A stretch of DNA of 7,043 nt from Deltaproteobacteria bacterium (GTDB lineage: Bacteria > Desulfobacterota > Desulfovibrionia > Desulfovibrionales > Desulfovibrionaceae): assembly GCA_031280335.1 (NCBI GenBank), contig JAITGZ010000237.1, forward strand, positions 1 to 7,043. Direction: 5' to 3'. Shown here piece by piece: positions 5,094 to 7,043 of the stretch. The notes below the pieces were generated by a model. That model was not told where the DNA came from. It made no database searches and was given only the letters and a program-made list of their open reading frames with translations. The first letter of the stretch is position 1; each line of letters starts with the position of its first letter. The position numbers and the translations under genes are program-made.

Positions 5094-5129
5094 TGGACGC
5101 AGGCATGACCTTTACCTGGAGAAGCATCC

Positions 5130-6032
5130 ATGACCTTTCAAAATCTTATTCTCGCCCTGCAGGATTTTTGGGGACGAAAAGGCTGTCTTATCCAACAGCC
5201 CTATGACATAGAGTGCGGTGCAGGCACCTTTAATCCGGCCACTTTCCTGCGGGTGATCGGGCCTGAACCCTGGAGAGCGGCTTACGTGGAGCCATCCCGC
5301 CGCCCCAAGGACGGGCGTTATGGCGAAAACCCCAATCGTTTGCAGCACTATTTTCAATTTCAGGTCATTCTCAAGCCCTCACCGGAAAACGCCCAGGAGC
5401 TTTATCTGGAAAGCCTGGCCGCCCTTGGCCTGAACCAGGCCGCGCACGACATCCGTTTTGTGGAAGACGATTGGGAATCGCCCACCCTGGGGGCTTGGGG
5501 ACTGGGTTGGGAGGTCTGGCTCAACGGCATGGAAGTAACCCAGTTCACTTATTTTCAGCAAATCGGCGGCGTGGACCTTAATCCGGCCAGCGTGGAACTG
5601 ACCTACGGCCTGGAGCGTCTGTGCATGTATCTGCAGGAAAAAGAATCCGTCTATGATCTGCAATGGAATGATACGGTAACTTACGGACAGATTTATCACC
5701 AGAACGAAGCGGAGCAATCCCGTTTTAATTTTGAAAGCAGCGACGCGCAGCTTTTGCTGCGCCATTTTACTGATTATGAGCGGGAGGCCATGCGCCTGGC
5801 CGATTTGGGCCTGGTAGCCCCGGCCTACGACTATACCATGAAAAGTTCGCACGTCTTCAATCTGCTGGATGCCCGGGGGGCCATATCCATTACCGAACGG
5901 GCCGCCTACATCGGCAGGGTGCGTAAATTGGCCTCGGCCGCGGCCCGTCTTTACGCCGCGCAAAGACAGGAACTGGGCTATCCCCTCCTGTCCGGCCCCT
6001 CATCCCTGACCCCTAAAAAGGATCGGCCATGA
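5130..6032 (+). CDS. glyQ: Glycyl-tRNA synthetase alpha subunit
   Basis: This 300-residue catalytic subunit of the alpha2beta2 class II glycyl-tRNA synthetase activates glycine with ATP and charges tRNA-Gly in the cytoplasm. It is full length. Family blocks are nearly all visible: FWGRKGCLIQQPYDIECGAG (13-32), FNPATFLRVIGPEPW (34-48), the motif-2 region YVEPSRRPKDGRYGENPNR (52-70) into QHYFQFQVILKPSP (72-85), WESPTLGAWGLGWEVWLNGM (115-134), EVTQFTYFQQIGG (135-147), and motif 3 ELTYGLERL (156-164). The HxFNLLDARGAIS block near 241-253 is also present. The start ATG 5130 has GGAG 8 bases upstream (5118-5121). Its stop overlaps the glyS start as ATGA, a sign of translational coupling that keeps the two subunits in equal amounts. 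Confidence 0.98.
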   Translation: MTFQNLILALQDFWGRKGCLIQQPYDIECGAGTFNPATFLRVIGPEPWRAAYVEPSRRPKDGRYGENPNRLQHYFQFQVILKPSPENAQELYLESLAALGLNQAAHDIRFVEDDWESPTLGAWGLGWEVWLNGMEVTQFTYFQQIGGVDLNPASVELTYGLERLCMYLQEKESVYDLQWNDTVTYGQIYHQNEAEQSRFNFESSDAQLLLRHFTDYEREAMRLADLGLVAPAYDYTMKSSHVFNLLDARGAISITERAAYIGRVRKLASAAARLYAAQRQELGYPLLSGPSSLTPKKDRP

Positions 6033-7043
6033 ACACGCCCCACAGCGCGGCCACGCGCGCCTTTGTACTGGAAATAGGAGTGGAGGAATTGCCGGCCCGC
6101 TTTCTGGCGGGGCTGGAAAGCGAGCTGGAGCGCAAATTTGCCGATGGCCTGCGTGAGGCCGGGTTGGAACATGGCCCCATCCGCGTAAGTTCTTCTCCCC
6201 GGCGGGCGTCCGTATATGTGGAAGCCCCGGCGGAACGCGCCGCCCTGCGCGAAAAGATTGTTACCGGCCCCCCCCTGCGTGCGGCCTTTGACGCCGGCGG
6301 CAAGCCCACCAAGGCGGCGGCGGGCTTTGCCGCCAGTCAGGGGGTGAGCCTGGACGAAACTTTTGCCCTGGATACGGAAAAAGGCCGTTACCTTGCCGTC
6401 AAGACGCGCGTAGGCGGGGAGACGGCCTTGGAGATTCTGCGCCGCCTGTGCCCGGAAATCGTCTCTTCCCTAAGTTTTCCCAAGCGCATGCGCTGGGGCG
6501 CGGGAGAATTCACCTTTGCCCGGCCTTTGCGTTGGCTGCTGGCCATGCTGGACGAGGCGGTCGTCCCCTTTAGCGCGGGCGAGGCGGCTTCGGGCGATTT
6601 GACTTATGGCCACCGCGTACACGGCCCCGGCCCCTTCCGGCTGCGCTCCGCTGCCGGCTACTTCAGCCTTTTGCGCGAAAAGGCGCAAATTATCCCCTCC
6701 AGGGAGGAGCGCGCCGCACGCATAAGGAGCGCGGGCGACGCGCTGGCCGCCCGGGCCGGGGGCGCGGTGCTGTGGAAGGACAGCCTGCTTGACGAGGTAA
6801 GCGGTCTGTGTGAACACCCTCTGCCTCTGCTGGGTTCCTTTGACCGGGCTTTTTTGGAAATGCCCGCCGAGGTGCTGTTGACCAGCATGGAACACCATCA
6901 GAAGAGTTTCGGCCTTAAAGACGCCGCAGGCAGGCTGCTCCCTCATTTTCTGACCGTACTCAACCTTACCCCTGTGGATGAAAACCTGGTGCGCAAGGGG
7001 TGGGAAAGGGTGCTGCGCGCACGTCTGGAAGACGCGCGTTTTT
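6029..7043 (+). CDS. glyS: Glycyl-tRNA synthetase beta subunit, N-terminal part (runs off the window)
   Basis: An open frame from ATG 6029 runs without a stop to the right edge, giving 338 residues of a protein normally close to 700 long. It is the tRNA-binding partner of GlyQ. Recognisable blocks are FVLEIGVEELPARFL (12-26), SSPRRASVYV (55-64), PKRMRWGAGEFTFARPLRWL (150-169), YGHRVHGPGPF (193-203), EHPLPLLGSFDRAFLEMP (about 263-280), EVLLTSMEHHQKSFGL (282-297) and VRKGWERVLRARLEDARF (321-338). The start overlaps the glyQ stop by four bases (ATGA), so re-initiation after glyQ is expected. No frameshift is visible in the part present. Confidence 0.97.
   Translation, partial: MNTPHSAATRAFVLEIGVEELPARFLAGLESELERKFADGLREAGLEHGPIRVSSSPRRASVYVEAPAERAALREKIVTGPPLRAAFDAGGKPTKAAAGFAASQGVSLDETFALDTEKGRYLAVKTRVGGETALEILRRLCPEIVSSLSFPKRMRWGAGEFTFARPLRWLLAMLDEAVVPFSAGEAASGDLTYGHRVHGPGPFRLRSAAGYFSLLREKAQIIPSREERAARIRSAGDALAARAGGAVLWKDSLLDEVSGLCEHPLPLLGSFDRAFLEMPAEVLLTSMEHHQKSFGLKDAAGRLLPHFLTVLNLTPVDENLVRKGWERVLRARLEDARF

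Noticed and set aside
4970..5129. T-box or other riboswitch before glyQ
   Set aside because: The gap is 160 bp, partly used by the divergent promoter. There is no T-box consensus, terminator/anti-terminator pair or T run, only one small 5-bp GGGCA/TGCCC stem.

Overview
The window looks like chromosomal DNA of a Gram-negative, flagellated bacterium. The best guess is a Desulfovibrio-like member of the Desulfobacterota (former Deltaproteobacteria). This rests on the overall style of the FliG, FliH, MetQ and glycyl-tRNA synthetase proteins, the moderately high G+C, and sigma-54/sigma-28-type flagellar promoters. It is a judgement from sequence reading, not a database result.

Layout. (1) 1-961, plus strand: the last 31 codons of a MetI-type ABC permease, then a complete MetQ/NlpA-family periplasmic binding protein. 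This is the 3' end of a methionine-uptake type ABC operon. (2) 962-1618: a small CopZ-like metal-binding protein (1169-1372) embedded in G/C-run-rich repetitive, hairpin-forming DNA. The repeats include a perfect 52-bp direct repeat (1372-1423 and 1518-1569) and related hairpins on both sides of the gene. (3) 1619-4969, minus strand: a flagellar block read right to left. It holds an unrecognised lipoprotein, a FlgO-family lipoprotein, fliG and fliH. fliF and fliI, the usual partners of fliG/fliH, are not next to them. (4) 5130-7043, plus strand: glyQ and the first 338 codons of glyS, overlapping by ATGA, encoding the two subunits of the heterotetrameric bacterial glycyl-tRNA synthetase. glyS runs off the right end.

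How the parts work together. FliG is the rotor/switch protein and FliH the export-ATPase regulator. The FlgO-type lipoprotein acts at the outer membrane end of the flagellum. The promoters fit the usual flagellar hierarchy: a very good sigma-54 match (GG-N10-GC, 3473-3489) lies upstream of fliG (early/structural). A good sigma-28 match (TCAA-N15-GCCGATAT, 4996-5022) lies just upstream of the lipoprotein pair (late). Two diverged copies of a 27-bp hairpin element bracket fliG, one in its predicted 5' leader and one covering its stop codon.

I see no CRISPR array, tRNA, rRNA, transposase or clear novel defence system. The most notable items are the two flagellar promoters, the unrecognised lipoprotein, the hairpins around fliG and the repeat family around the copZ-like gene.
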